Below, piece by piece: positions 34,453 to 46,075 of a DNA stretch of 64,000 nt. Within the stretch, counting starts at the first letter, position 1; each line of letters opens with the position of its first letter. Under the pieces are notes generated by a model, which saw only the letters and a list, made by a program, of their open reading frames with translations, ran no database searches and was not told the DNA's origin. This DNA is from Nigrospora sphaerica. Taxonomy: Eukaryota; Ascomycota; Sordariomycetes; Amphisphaeriales; Apiosporaceae. Both the position numbers and the translations under genes were made by a program. The DNA is taken from NCBI GenBank assembly GCA_018287875.1, contig JAGVVL010000013.1, forward strand, positions 4,092,001 to 4,156,000. The letters are read 5' to 3'.

Positions 34453-35227
34453 TTTGGTATTCTTGGTATCCTTGGTAGTCTGGTAGTTCTAATGGGCACT
34501 GTTTATTGGCGGCCTAGTTCTCAGCGGAGGGACTATCACGATGTGTTAACCTGTAAACTCAAGATACCCTCAGCCCAGCTAGATACTGCATGCTTTTTAA
34601 AGCTTCACTTCCACAAGGAGATGGAAACCCGCGGAACGTGCTCACCATTTGCCGAGCGCAAGTGCCGCTACATTATGTCCCAACTTACTCTTTGTATTGC
34701 ATCTCCCTATCCTCTCCTGGATGTTTCTGTGCCCTAAGCATCCTTGTACCAGCAAGATCAAGAGATGGAAAAGTTGAACAAGTTAGTACCTCAGGCCCTG
34801 CCATCCGTAAGAGGTAAGAGAAGGGATGGCTCTGAAATTGAAACAAAGCTTACAAACTCGTCGTATCCAGCGGTGTTGAAAATCGGCAGATGCATGTAAA
34901 CATATTTCGCAGTTGATTGGTTGTGTTCCCCGCGCCGGCTATTTTTATAGCGTGGCGTTTAACCGAGTTGCCGCACGGGGAACATGTCTGAGCTGTCCGA
35001 ACCGTGGAAGGAGAAAGTTTATTACCTTGTTTATCCGCCAACCAATGCAAGGGAGAGCTATGCTGGGCGGAGGAAAGGATCTAAGCGATCGTGACGTTAG
35101 GCATGCACCTAGTAGCTTGAGTAATCGCCGCTAGCCGGCCATAAGGATGTCCTTCCCAGTGCCTTTTTTTCGTGTCCTACGGCTGGCCTAGCCTTGCGAT
35201 GCAGACCAGCCAAAGTGCCACTTTTTC
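34453..35227. promoter_or_regulatory. Divergent promoter, methyltransferase / MFS
   Basis: This 775-bp region lies between two divergently transcribed intact genes, a common arrangement for co-regulated cluster genes. No specific binding site can be asserted from sequence alone. Confidence 0.45.
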
Positions 35228-37152
35228 ATGCCTCGACTTTCATCCCCGCACACACATTCCACAATCGTTATGGGACAAAAGACTTCGTCGTACGATTCCT
35301 GCTCGGCAACCCAGCAACAGCCGGAGCAACGACAGCCGCCGCCTCAAGTGCCGCTTTGTCAATCTCCCCTGTCTCAGGACGGACGCGTGCCTGAGGCGGC
35401 GGCCACGACGGGCGGGACCAGCAGCAACTGCAGATACCGTCTCCCTGCCCAGCCAACGGGGACAACGTTCCAGTCGGGCAAGCGGGAATACCTGTTTCTT
35501 TTTCTAATCGCTATCACGCAGATGGTCCAGATCATGCCGCTGGGGGTGGGCATCAACTCGGGTTTGTTCATCGGTGCGCAGCTCGGCACTACGCCCGTAG
35601 AGTCCATCTGGGTGGTGGCCTCATTCCCTATGACACAGGGGTCGTTTGTCCTCATTGGTCTGCTCGCCCCTCATCATACCTTTTGCCTCCCTATTCACCT
35701 CCTTTCCCTCCCTGTTCGCCTCTTTGCCTGCCTAAGGGAAATTGAGACTGAGGCTAACCCTCAGGATCCCCGAGAGAGAGAACAGGCGGCCGTCTGGGTG
35801 CCATCTACGGGCACAAAAGAATACTGGCCTACGGCTGCGTCTGGTGGACCTTTTGGGCACTGGCGGGCGGTTATGCGCATAACCTCGTCCTTATCTGCGT
35901 GACGCGGGCCCTGTGCGGCGTCGGTGGCGGCATCATGGTGCCCAATACCATCGCCCTCATCGGCATCCACCTGCCGCCTGGACCGCGGCGCAACATCGGC
36001 TTTGCCCTTTTTGGTGCCATGGCCCCCGTCGGCGCTGCTGGCGGGTCATTGATTGGTGCCCTCATTGTGCAACTAGCCGGCTGGCGCTGGGTCTTCTTTT
36101 TGCTGTGAGTTTTCTTGTCCCTTGGCTGGAAACACTCCTCTCTGGATTCCGAGGTATATTTCCATGGCTGCTGACGATGTACCTCTATCCCCTCACTTTC
36201 CCTGCTCTAGTGGTCTCCTGGGTCTCGTCGTGTACGGCGCCACGCTTGCCTTCTTGGTCGAGGATCAGCCGCTCGATCAGGAGGGACTGGTGGACTGGGT
36301 CGGTGTCTATCTGGGTGTTGCTGGTCTTATCCTGTTCAACTTCGTTTGGAAGTAAGTCTCGATTATGCATTAGCGAGTCTCGACGGGCTGTGGATGCTGA
36401 CTTCCCCGACCCCTGGTCTCAGCCAAGCGCCTTCGGTAGGATGGCAGACGCCATACGAGGTGGCGCTCCTGCTCACTTCCATGGCCCATTTTTTAGCCTT
36501 CTGCTACTGGGAGCTGCGCGTGGCCCCGGAGCCAATCTTGCCGTTTGACATCTGGACGGGGGCGCCGTCGTTCGCGCTCCTCCTCGTGGCAATCCTGTTC
36601 GCCTTCATGGGCCTCGGCATCTTCTTTTGGTACATGAACTCGTACATGGCACTAGTGCGCGGCGACAGCGTTGTCACTGTTGGTCTCCAGTACCTGCCGC
36701 TAACCATTGTCGGCGCCGCCGTACCCTTCTTGGCCGCCTGGCTGGTGCCCCGCGCGCCCGCCAAGGTCATCATTGGCGCCGGCTGCGTCGCCATGGCGGC
36801 TATCAATTTGCTGCTCGCCACCATACCTGCCGAAGTGTCCTATTGGGCCATGGCCTTCCCCGCCCTCACCTTGTCGGCTTTTACCATTGACCTCATCACC
36901 ACTAGCGCCCAGATCATCGCCAACGATGCCGTTCCGCCCCGGCAACAGGGCATAGCCGGCTCGTTGATAGGGACCTTTCTCAGCTATGGCCAGAGCCTGG
37001 GCCTCGGTTTCGCCGGTGTGGTCGAGGTCCATCTCTCTGACCACGGCCGCGATCTCCTCCGCGGCTATCACGGAGCCGCCTACCTCGCGGTTGGGCTGTC
37101 GGGTGCCGCCCTGTTTCTCTGCGCCTTTCTGCCCATACGCAAAATGACATGA
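35228..37152 (+). CDS. MFS transporter, DHA2-like
   Basis: Four exons (35,228-35,657; 35,786-36,104; 36,211-36,351; 36,423-37,152) give 539 residues of a polytopic membrane protein, probably with 14 helices. The hydrophilic N-terminus is Gln/Pro-rich and ends at KREYLFLFLIAITQMVQ, the first helix. Family motif A is GGRLGAIYGHKR. The motif-C-like helix is GAMAPVGAAGGSLIGALI. The gene resembles drug:H+ antiporter-2 exporters that often serve secondary-metabolite clusters. All intron phases restore conserved segments (FVLIGGRLGAIYG, FFLLGLLGLVVYG, FVWNQAPSVGWQTPYEV). An alternative start is the ATG at 35,270. It is divergent from the methyltransferase and convergent with the P450. Confidence 0.88.
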
Positions 37153-38047
37153 GCGGGCAGGGTTTTGAATGAGATTTTTGGTTTCCTTTGGGATATGGTA
37201 GCATTCCGAAATCAATTGCCGGCCGAGGCTGTTGAGCTTAATCTGGGGGTAGCAGGGATGCTGTTTGCGGATCGTATGCCACGGCGGGCTAGTACAATCG
37301 TATTGTTCCACCCAGCAGACGCTAAAAAAAGGTTCAGTGTGTTGCGGAGTCCTACATGGTAATACTACATACTACACAGTACATCGTGTAAAGTTTTTGG
37401 GCTCACGTCGGGCGGCTCGCGTCGTCCCGCCTTTAGCGGCTGAACCCCAAGATCAGCCGTCCAACCCCCCATTACCACAACAGTATATGCTCTTTCTCGC
37501 TTAGAAAAAGACCAGGATACTAAAACGGCCTCCGCCTAGGGTAGCGGCCGGGGATGGTGGAAGGGCGGGGACGTGAGACGGACAGTCGGCAATGATAGAC
37601 TTCCCATATGCCCACTAATGAACTGCCGGTCTTTCATTTTAACGAGACTCGATCCGCTGTAATGCAAAGACAAGAAGGGGTCGCATAATGATATTGGCTT
37701 CTCTAGGTGGTTTCGGATAACGATCTAGCCTTGATCCACCCCCAACAACCCCCCGCGCCCAGCCCCTCTTTTGACATGTCACCGCGCTTGGGTATCAATA
37801 CAGTGTTTGGCCTGGATAGCTCAAGCCGGCCCAATGCGAGCGGCTTTTACTAACGTGGTATTCCGCACCGCTGACGAATGTTTCCAGGTCACATCGTGTA
37901 ACCTTAAATACATCGGGGTTTCCTGGAGAGGAACCAGGCGCCGCAAGGAAACGCAATGTTTGCCGGGGTCAAGGACGAAAACCGGGTAGGTCCTCTGTGG
38001 GCATAGTATGATGTACTTCATATGCAGCCAATCGGGTAACCCAGGTT
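37153..38047. other. Intergenic, tail-to-tail
   Basis: This is the 3' flank of the MFS gene and of the P450. No gene was recognised; short open frames lack codon or family support. Confidence 0.5.
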
Positions 38048-39598
38048 CTAGATTTGAAGATGGCCCACTGCTCGACCCGGTCTAGGCACGAAGCGGCAGG
38101 CAAAGCCCACGGGATGGCTCGTAAGCCCGTTGCTCAGCTTCAGTTCGGGAACGATCTCCCGCCCTTCAGCATCCAAGGCCCGCCTGATGTCGTATGTGGC
38201 AATCAATGAGGCCACCATGATCCACATGCTGGCCTCAGCGAGGTGCTGGCCTACGCAAACACGACGCCCGAAGCCGAACTGGCCCCTGGGATAAGGCTCG
38301 CCCCGGCCGCCGGCCTCAGCGGGCAGGTACCGTTCTGGCTCAAAATTGCCGGGATTCTCGTAGATCCGCTCGTCGTGCGTCATGGCCACAGCATTGGCGT
38401 ACACTAGCGCCCCGCGTGGGATGAAGACGTCGTCGTACACCTCGTCGTCGAGCGCCCGGTGGGGCAGCCCAAGGGGGCTAACGGGGCACCAGCGTAGCGT
38501 CTCCTGTACCAAAAGATCCACGTATGGGAGCTTTTCTCGGTCTTGAAAGGTGGGAAGCCGGTCACCAGTGCCGATGACCTGGTCGACGAGGGTCTGGGCC
38601 TTGGTTTGGACCATTGGGTTCTGCGCCATGCAGAAGATGAAGACCATGAGGGATGCCCATGTGGTGTCCTGGCCGGCGGCAAAAATTGCCACGGCGATCC
38701 CCTTCAGGTCCTCATCGGTTAGTTTGGCGCTCGCGTCACCCTCGCTTCCATTCTGCCGTTGATCCAGGAGAGTCCGCATCAAAGAGGTATTATCGTGACC
38801 GGAAGCCCTCACGACGTGGTCGAACGGCACGTCATGGAGGCGACGCACCGCCTTGCGCCAGCGGCGGGCAAACCGAAGGGGCTGATTTGGCAGGAGCCAT
38901 CCGGGCAGGTGACGGAGCACGGGAAAAATGTCGACAAGTGTTCCGGCGGGCGGGCCGCCGTGGCCGAGCGCGTACGAGGCGTCCTCGGCCATTGTCATGT
39001 ATTCGTCGTCGAGGCCCGTAATCTCGACGCCAAAGCCGATGCCTAGAACGACGGCGGTGGCAAAGCGGCGCAGCAGCACCTCCCAGGCCTGTGGATTCCG
39101 TGCGAGCCCATCCAGGAACACGCACGTCTCACGTTCCTGGAGGGCGCGGTACCGCACCACGCCGCTCTTTGCCAGGTTGCCTTGCAAGATGCGCCGGTGC
39201 AGGCGGAATGTGGGCCCCCAGCGCATGAAGGCCATGGTACACCGCCAGCCCATGACCTCGAACAGGACGAAACGAGGGCGGTCGCAATAGTTGGCCCCGC
39301 GTTTGTCTAGTAGTTCCGTGGCCGCCGTCGCGCTGTTGAGCACCACGACGTCCTGGAAGACCATGTTGAAGTATAATACATCTGAACCAAGCTCCTTGGA
39401 CCACTCTGTGAACTGGCCCTCCGGGTTGTACGGTCTGACCACGTTTAGGTGGCCAAGTATGGGGTGAGCAGGCGGCCCGGGGGGTAAGCGTGCATGCCGG
39501 CGCCAGGCCTTCCATTTGGCGGAGTGAAAAAAGAGAGAACGTATGGCAAGACCGAGAACAAAGTAAGTGGCAGTTGCCACAATAATAGCAACAGACAT
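38048..39598 (-). CDS. Cytochrome P450 monooxygenase
   Basis: A single uninterrupted exon of 516 residues, full length for a fungal microsomal P450. The order is: N-terminal membrane anchor (residues about 3-24); proline hinge LPPGPPAHPILG; I-helix oxygen-activation motif AAGQDTT (about 307-313); ETLR of the ExxR motif (about 366-369); PERYLP; and the heme loop FGFGRRVCVGQ with the Cys ligand (about 441-451). Overall it resembles the O-methylsterigmatocystin oxidoreductase (OrdA)-like group often found in secondary metabolism. The absence of introns and stops contrasts with the ruined PKS-NRPS region. It probably hydroxylates or otherwise oxidises a cluster metabolite at the ER membrane; the substrate is unknown. 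Confidence 0.95.
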   Translation of the reverse strand: MSVAIIVATATYFVLGLAIRSLFFHSAKWKAWRRHARLPPGPPAHPILGHLNVVRPYNPEGQFTEWSKELGSDVLYFNMVFQDVVVLNSATAATELLDKRGANYCDRPRFVLFEVMGWRCTMAFMRWGPTFRLHRRILQGNLAKSGVVRYRALQERETCVFLDGLARNPQAWEVLLRRFATAVVLGIGFGVEITGLDDEYMTMAEDASYALGHGGPPAGTLVDIFPVLRHLPGWLLPNQPLRFARRWRKAVRRLHDVPFDHVVRASGHDNTSLMRTLLDQRQNGSEGDASAKLTDEDLKGIAVAIFAAGQDTTWASLMVFIFCMAQNPMVQTKAQTLVDQVIGTGDRLPTFQDREKLPYVDLLVQETLRWCPVSPLGLPHRALDDEVYDDVFIPRGALVYANAVAMTHDERIYENPGNFEPERYLPAEAGGRGEPYPRGQFGFGRRVCVGQHLAEASMWIMVASLIATYDIRRALDAEGREIVPELKLSNGLTSHPVGFACRFVPRPGRAVGHLQI

Positions 39599-39642
39599 TC
39601 TTGATTATGAAGTTGGGCTTTGCGTAAAGATTTGGAGTTTAA

Positions 39643-39650
39643 TTTTTATA
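39643..39650 (-). promoter_or_regulatory. TATA-like box of the P450 gene
   Basis: TATAAAAA on the minus strand lies about 45 bp before the ATG at 39,598. Confidence 0.45.
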
Positions 39651-40368
39651 CAAACAAGTAATTTAGTCGAGGTATTCATCACAAACCAATTCTATCTACT
39701 GCCAGGGCCAGCGGAATGAATTAGACATTAAATATCTGTAGAACGATGTGGCATTGTATCTTTCTTTCCACCCCTAACGAATCCGCTAGAAACAACAGCC
39801 TAATGCTGATTCCTTGGGACCCTCTTGTTACTGGAACAGCCACGGACTATACCTGAAACGTAAATTTAACAGACATCAAGAAAGATATGCCCGCAAATAC
39901 TGTATCTATGGGTGGCTTTCTGCAGGGCGTCCCATGCCCTAGATGATAGCAGTAGTAGACCCCCCCGCAACGGAGCAGCCGTACGGTGGTGAACTTAGTA
40001 TGATCGAGGTGTCAGCGGCCATGGGGAAAGCAAAGATGCGCTCCGTCGCCTCTGCAGGTGGTCGCCGACTAACCCCGGCTGCCAAGAGCCGACGGGACGC
40101 ATGGGGCGAGCTGGTACTTCGGCAGATGCGTTCGGGTGTGGGTATGACCTGCGTGTGTTTGGACATTAAGTTTCGCGCTGCAGTAGATATGGAGAAGAAA
40201 GAAAATACCCCACTCTTGGATGCCAGACTCGGCGGGCCAAGGTTTGTAGAAGACAGTCTCAAAAGAATTGTCAGTTTGGTCTGGGGGTTTATGATGTGAC
40301 ACACCCCCCTCACGCACACAAGGAAGCGGGGCGCGCTGTTATCTGAGGAGACGGCAGTTTCGTGGTAC
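39651..40368. other. Intergenic with one doubtful ORF
   Basis: An open frame at 39,943-40,299 (+, 118 codons, MIAVVDPPATEQPYGGELSM...) has no recognisable family and overlaps an open frame on the other strand. I do not call it a gene. The rest is spacer. Confidence 0.4.
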
Positions 40369-41796
40369 CTACAAGCCCTCGATATCAAAAAACCCATATT
40401 GTGTATGCTCACTATCCTCGACCTGCAGCCGAGTCCAACGCTGCAGCGAGTCCATGAATGCCTCGACCACAGCCTCGCGACTCATGTCGACGGCATCGTT
40501 CCCATCCCCCATCCGCCGGATCCTAATTCTCACATCAGCGTTTCTCCTCCAGGGTCACGACCCCACCTAGTTTCACTTACTGGGCGCCGGCGGCAGTGGC
40601 AGTGAGCACAAAGTTCTGCTCGTCGAGAAGGTTCTCCCGTGCTCCATCACTGCGACACTCGATGATCTGTTTTCCGAGATCTGGTTCGTGACACACTGGG
40701 CGACCCAGGCCCACGCCATCAACTGTGTTTTCAGCGTCGTCACCCACTGCCTCAGCCATGGCACGAGCCGTCCGTAGGCCGCCCGTAACGAAGACGCGTG
40801 TAGGCCGCAGCCGCGGCGCGATCCTCTCGGCGAAATCTGGGTAGAAGGCCTCGCGCGCCCGGGTCGTCGCGCGCCCCACCTGTGGCCGGTGCGAGAAGCC
40901 GAGTTTTTGATAGGTGCCGCCCGAAAGCTCCACGAAGTCCAGCCCTTGATCGCAGAGTGCGTCGCAGAGTGTAGCGCAGTCCGCCTCGGTGAAGCCCCCG
41001 TGTTGAAACTCGACGCTGTTCAGCTTGAGGCTAAGGCTAAAGGTAGGCGGCACGACCTCTCGGATGGCCCCAATGATGTCGAAGAGGAGGCGCGCACGAT
41101 TCATTAGAGACCCGCCGTACTGATCCGTGCGCTTGTTTGTAGTAGGCGATAGGAACTGCGCCAGAAGATAGCCACTATAATCGTTAGTAATTACCAGCGT
41201 ATTGCCAAGAGGTGTACTCACTGCGCTGCGTGAAGCTGAACCCCATCGAAGCCGGCCTCGTAGCAAAATTTGGAAGCGTGGGCGAACCCCTTGACGACTC
41301 TGTCAAAGTCGGCATCGTTCATGGGTCTAGGTTTTGCTGCCATGAGAGACATCTCGTTCTCTTCCAGTGGCACGTCGCTTGCAGAAATAGGTGCTGGCTG
41401 GATTCTCGCGGCCACCTGTCGGCCCGGGTGCGACAACTGCCCAAAGAAGAGGGAGCCTCCGGCCTTAGCTACGCGAGCGAGCTTCTGGAAGGCCTCGAAC
41501 CTGTCACCCTTGAAGGGCGCGTCAGGCGGAATGATCATATTCCCCGCGGCCTCAAGATGATCAAGCTCAATCATGATGTTACCACTGAGAACAATGCCGT
41601 ACCCGCCCTCTGCCCAGCGCTGGTAGACATTGAGAAGCGCCTCGGTGGGGACACCGCGAAGGGAGGGCTTTTGTAAATCCCAGGTGGCTAGGACCTCACT
41701 CATTGCGGCCTTAAGAAGACGGGACTTCGCAGTTTTCATACTGAAAGGAAGGTGAAGCGGCATTGCCAGTTTTGAAGTAAGTGCAGGTGATGACAT
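40369..41796 (-). CDS. Old yellow enzyme / NADH:flavin oxidoreductase
   Basis: Three exons (41,796-41,222; 41,174-40,581; 40,522-40,369) joined over 47- and 58-bp introns give 440 residues. This is an FMN-dependent ene-reductase with a TIM-barrel fold. Visible motifs are GQLSHPGRQVAARIQPAP and the active-site pair in GVQLHAAHGYLLAQF, restored by splicing (HxxH form). LSPTTNKRTDQYGGSLMNRA, FVTGGLRTARAMA and DGVGLGRPVCHEPDL follow. The C-terminus after the second intron (VVEAFMDSLQRW... DIEGL-stop) is newly placed by the gtaagt donor at 40,580. The start at 41,796 is the second in-frame ATG; an upstream ATG at 41,913 would add 39 hydrophobic residues. It is likely a tailoring reductase next to the P450. 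Confidence 0.9.
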
Positions 41797-42213
41797 ATTT
41801 AATGACCTAAGGTGTGACTGTGTAGAGGGTGCAGGGAAACAAGTGGATGAAGTGATAGTTGAGAGGAAGGAATGGTTTAAGATGAAGAAAGTATATAAGC
41901 TAAAATAGCTCACAATATATAAATAATATAAGTGTAATCTTGATGTGGCGGTTACGACCGCGAAATGCGGCGGTGCTGACCGGGGAGGCTAGTCCGTGCG
42001 TGACGCGTCAGGGCTGACCTTTAATGGTTGGTTAGATCCGTCAAGCTGCGTTCGTAACACTGAATTCGCGTATTAATATCGTTTAACGAGGAGATTAAGT
42101 CTACGCTATTTAATACGTCGCCCCCTATTACGTTAGCCGTAGCATTACGTCTTCGTGTCGGTATCTTAACGCTTCGCTACCGTATTAGTGACGTTAAGAG
42201 AAGAATTAGAATT
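41797..42213. other. Spacer entering repeat-rich DNA
   Basis: Upstream region of the old yellow enzyme, with TATA-rich sequence at 41,890-41,935. It changes abruptly after about 41,940 into sequence of transposon character. Confidence 0.4.
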
Positions 42214-42430
42214 AGGAAGGTCTGGAGGAGTTATAGTGGCACTATTGAGAATATAGTAACGAGAGGTAGCCTCAATCCCATTATAAGACTGGTTTTTATA
42301 TAATTTAAGTTCAAGTCGGGCGCTAGCGGTGCGCCCGCCCTTTGCTAGTAGGTCGCTAGCTAGTCTATGCTACAGGTTGGGTGACTAGCCTTCGGGTGCT
42401 TAGGGGCACCTTTTTAACACATCCTCCCTG
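42214..42430 (+). repeat. LTR-like direct repeat, degraded copy
   Basis: This segment matches 63,775-63,985 in the same orientation. Shared words include AAGTTCA(A/G)GTCGGGCGC, GTGCGCCCGC and GCTAGTAGG. Most differences are C-to-T or G-to-A, with this copy more A+T-rich. It may be one LTR of an outer retrotransposon or an independent solo copy. Confidence 0.65.
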
Positions 42431-43299
42431 ATAGATAGTTAGTTAATGTGACTATATAAGCTTGAATTAATTCGCTTAACTTACTATAATGCATACTAAG
42501 TATAACTTATATATAACCCGCTTAAGTTTTAAAACTTTTATTAGACGACGTGGTATTTTAATTATATTTACACTCCGTTTAAAGAGGTAAAAGAATAGTG
42601 CTATATTAAGTGACTAGCGGAGTGCGTAATAGCGGTCGTATATAACTCGAAAGATAAAGAAGGAGAAGAATTAAAGATCAGTATTATATAAGCGATAATA
42701 ACGACTATATAAAGACTATAAGAGTTTAAATATAAGAGTTTGTTTACTAATAGCTATTAATAATAATGGAACGAAGTCACTTAATAAGGGCTAAGAAACG
42801 AAGGAACGAGTTACGAGGATCGGGCTATAACAACCACCAACTACGATATGTTAAGTCTTAAAGACATGATTTAGCTCCTACGGAAAGAAGGACGCATGTA
42901 CTGGAAACTAGCTAGCCACGTCCCATACCTCTAGGGAGGTTATGACTGCTTTGCAGCCATCTATGACGTAAAACAATTATTACTATTATTGGGAGCCCTT
43001 AGATGCCTTGAGACTGCTAGAGTCATCGCGTGTTTTCCTTATTTTCTTCCTCACGTTGCTATCCTCAGTCAATCTACGACCAGTTGTTGACTTGTCCAAC
43101 TGCGTGCCGTGACAACAGACCTAAACGCTCTCCCACAAGTGCTACGGGTCGAACAGGAGCAACGGTTGCGGCTCTAGGAATGGGAGCAGGCGCACAGGGC
43201 ACGAAGTACGGGCGACTCTTGACATGTATTGGGGAGAAAACATGATGATTCATCAGTATCATTAATTAGCGTCTCCAGTGTCACGAGATGCCTGATGAA
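42431..43299. other. TA-rich degraded DNA
   Basis: This is very AT-rich, stop-dense sequence consistent with a heavily mutated transposon. No domain was recognised. Confidence 0.5.
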
Positions 43300-44330
43300 T
43301 AAGTTAGAGGACCCCCATCTCGGCCCCCTCCACATTTCGGCCCCCCAAAAACCAGCCACTGAATTTCCAGCCCCTCGACTTCTTTTCATATTTACTTCCG
43401 TAAATTTGCTTGAATCTATCCGAAACTTAGTTTCTATATTCTTTTCCTTAAAATAAAGCAGTATTTGGAAGCCGACCTGTAATAAGCCTTAGCTGCTATT
43501 GCAGCTGGGGGTGGAATTAAGCAAACCTCTCGAAATTACGGTATACCGAAGTTAACACTACAGAGCCAAATTAAAGGTCACCAACCTAGACCCAAAGCCT
43601 TCGCAGACCAACAGAGACTCAGACCAGTCGAGGAAGAGTTACTTACGATTTGGATCCTGACCTAAGCTGCCTTAGGGCTTGCGCCTTCACACGCCCAAGT
43701 TAAGGAGTTTGCCGAACGTATTCTTTGGGCTCAGGGCGACAGCGAGCCACTCGGAAATAGGTGGCTACAAGCCTTCCTACGCAGGAACCCAGCTGTATGA
43801 GTCCAGAAGAGCCGGTCTATCGACTCGCAGCGTGTTAATAGCGTCTCAGTCGAGGTAATTCGCTTATAGTTCCGATATCTTCAGCTACCAGAGATCCAGA
43901 GGGTGAAGCCGGCTAACCGCTATAACATAGATAAAGCAGAACTCCTAGAAGGTGCTGGATCAAACGGTCTAGTACTTAAAGGTTTAGAAAAACGCTCCGT
44001 ATAAAAGAAACAGCCTGGTTCTCGTACTTAGACGTCCTTTGTTGAATGCATCTCCGCTTAAGGCCACGCCCTGCCCCTATTGGTCATTTTTAAGGGCAAA
44101 AAGGTTTAACAGTAATGGTTCCCGGTCGATTTAAGCCAACTTAAAAGCTGGCAGTTACTGTAACCGAAAACAGATAGATTATAGACTAAACAGCGCTTAA
44201 GTAGCTAGAGAAAGTTTTTATCCCGAATACCGCCACTAAGGACCCTTACAAGTACTGCCTACTTGTTATAGACGGTTATAGTAGCTATATAATAACTGAT
44301 TTTATATATTAGTACTTTTCTTATTATATT
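43300..44330 (+). pseudogene. Heavily mutated pogo-like transposon remnant
   Basis: A run of C-rich sequence at 43,311-43,375 resembles the inverted-repeat end of the 25.3-kb element. It is followed by transposase sequence with many stops. Recognisable pieces are AAIAAGGGIKQTSRNYGIP, FAERILWAQGDSEPLGNRWL, SIDSQRVNSVSVEV, NRYNIDKAELLEGAGSN and PLLVIFKGKKV. The right end and third catalytic region are missing or unreadable after about 44,300. It is a third, more decayed member of the pogo-like family in this window. Confidence 0.75.
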
Positions 44331-44386
44331 TACTTTCTTTTTCTACCCATTTATACCTTTTATATTGAGACGGGCTAGGAGTACAT

Positions 44387-44690
44387 AAGTACCCAATGCC
44401 AGAGGTCTGATCAAGGACTTGCACCTATAAGTAGCCGTCCAGCTTCCACCGTAGAGATAAGACAACAACAAGACATGTTCACTTCTTTTTATCTTTTGAG
44501 ACCATCACTCGTAACCGTTTTTTCCCAGTTATTGTCCTAGTTGGACCTCACTTTTACTTGGGTGATAGATGTACCCTTGATCAAGGACTTGCACGTCCTA
44601 AATCGAGGGCATGTCTATCACATTATCGAGGATCGACCTCACGACCGCGTCTTTCCACCAGGCACTACATCTAGTGTTTGTCTGTTCTAA
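44387..44690 (+). repeat. Dispersed repeat A, left copy
   Basis: This about 300-bp sequence is the inverted copy of 62,059-62,365. It contains GATCAAGGACTTGCAC twice, CCGTCCAGCTTCCACCGTAG, and ATCGACCTCACGACCGCGTC near the right end. A shorter, degraded relative lies at about 11,260-11,305. The element type is unknown. TGCC...GGCACTACA ends would suit an LTR, but no target duplication was found. Confidence 0.75.
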
Positions 44691-44699
44691 TATTTAAGA

Positions 44700-45821
44700 T
44701 CGACACACTCTTACAAGATGAAGTTCTTACTTAAATAGGCATTGAGTAAATAAACATACGTTAATTATAATAAAAACCGATTTTAAGGACAAATAAGAGA
44801 TTATATATCGTGTTGTTCTTATAAAAAGTTCGTCCGTTGTAGCTTTTTAAGGCGAGTGGGCACGCTTAGCTAATTAAGAAATGGACGTATCCTAGCCGCT
44901 ATAACCTGGGATGCTAAGGATACCATCCGAGCTAGGTGTATATAAGAACTAAAAGGTGTGAGAACTGTAGCGCCTAGCTTATAATAGGATATAAATACCC
45001 GTAGCTGTGGTAGAAATGCCTAAAATATGCGAACTGCTACAGGCCAGCTTTAATAAGCAACGAGAACTGCTTAGCAAAGCTAGTGGTGAAACACGAAAAG
45101 CTAATACGCTTAACGCGAAGCGAGCTTATAAAGATCTGCTAAATCGGTAGCTTACTTTATAGGCAGCCTAACTATAAGAAATAAGCTAAAGAGGTAACAT
45201 ATTAAAGAAAGCTAGCTTAAGATTAAACACGCTTAATGTTATTATAGCAATAAAGGACTTAACCTATATTTCTATAGAAGTCTTAAGAATATAACTTTAG
45301 CCCTCTTGAAAGAATAAGACGAAGCGTAGCTAATAAATCACTCCACATATTAACTACTATAAATAAGGAAATCAATTAAACACACTTGATATACATTAAA
45401 CTAAGGCGACAAGTCTTATAAGTAACGTAAGCTAACGTAAGTAAATCGCCGCTAGCATATACAGCCTTACTATAGTAATATTAAGAGGACTATATAAACG
45501 TGATCTTTATATAAAAGCCATTTGTTATAAACAACAATAAGAATGAACTTAACTTGCACTTAGATTACAGTGCTTATGTTCTAATTAATAGCTAGAATAG
45601 CACTGCTACTCAGCCCTAGGTTATAATCTATGTTTAAAAGGACAGTAAGTTAAAAATGAGGTAAAAGCGGCTATAGAGTTTAAAGACCTCTCATAGCTAG
45701 AGATTAACCACTTTACCTTAATTAATATTTATAAACCCTCCATGAACTGCTAAGTTAAGCGATAAGACTCCTCTTAGGCCTACGACCACCGACTTAATAT
45801 ATAGTTGTAAAGGACTTTAAT
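44700..45821. other. TA-rich degraded DNA
   Basis: This stop-dense, TpA-rich sequence has no readable protein family and is probably RIP-affected transposon sequence. It ends with TTAAT at 45,817-45,821, the left target duplication of the next element. Confidence 0.5.
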
Positions 45822-46037
45822 TGTTACGGCATAGATACATAAGTACAAGGGCATAGCAACGTATGGACGACTTACTGCTGCCTGGCGGTACGTACCGCCG
45901 CTGGCTGGATATATTCCTGCCAAACAGTGACTGAGAAGAGCCTGTTCCTCCTCTTCTTTTCCTCTTCACCTGTAGTTTTCGCATCTCAATAGAACCCTTA
46001 GGTCATCAACAGATTCTTCGTTCCTTGAACCGTGACA
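45822..46037 (+). repeat. 5' LTR of degraded copy 2
   Basis: This 216-bp LTR runs from TGTTACGG to CCGTGACA and pairs with 61,517-61,732. It is preceded by TTAAT. Confidence 0.95.
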
Positions 46038-46075
46038 GTACGTAGCTGTAGGCGCGACCCACACACACCACTTAG

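Noticed and set aside
37760..37870. Possible tRNA-like stretch
   Set aside because: I could not pair acceptor, D and T arms into a cloverleaf.
39943..40299. 118-codon plus-strand ORF between P450 and old yellow enzyme
   Set aside because: No family resemblance, overlapped by an equally long opposite frame, and no splice or promoter evidence.
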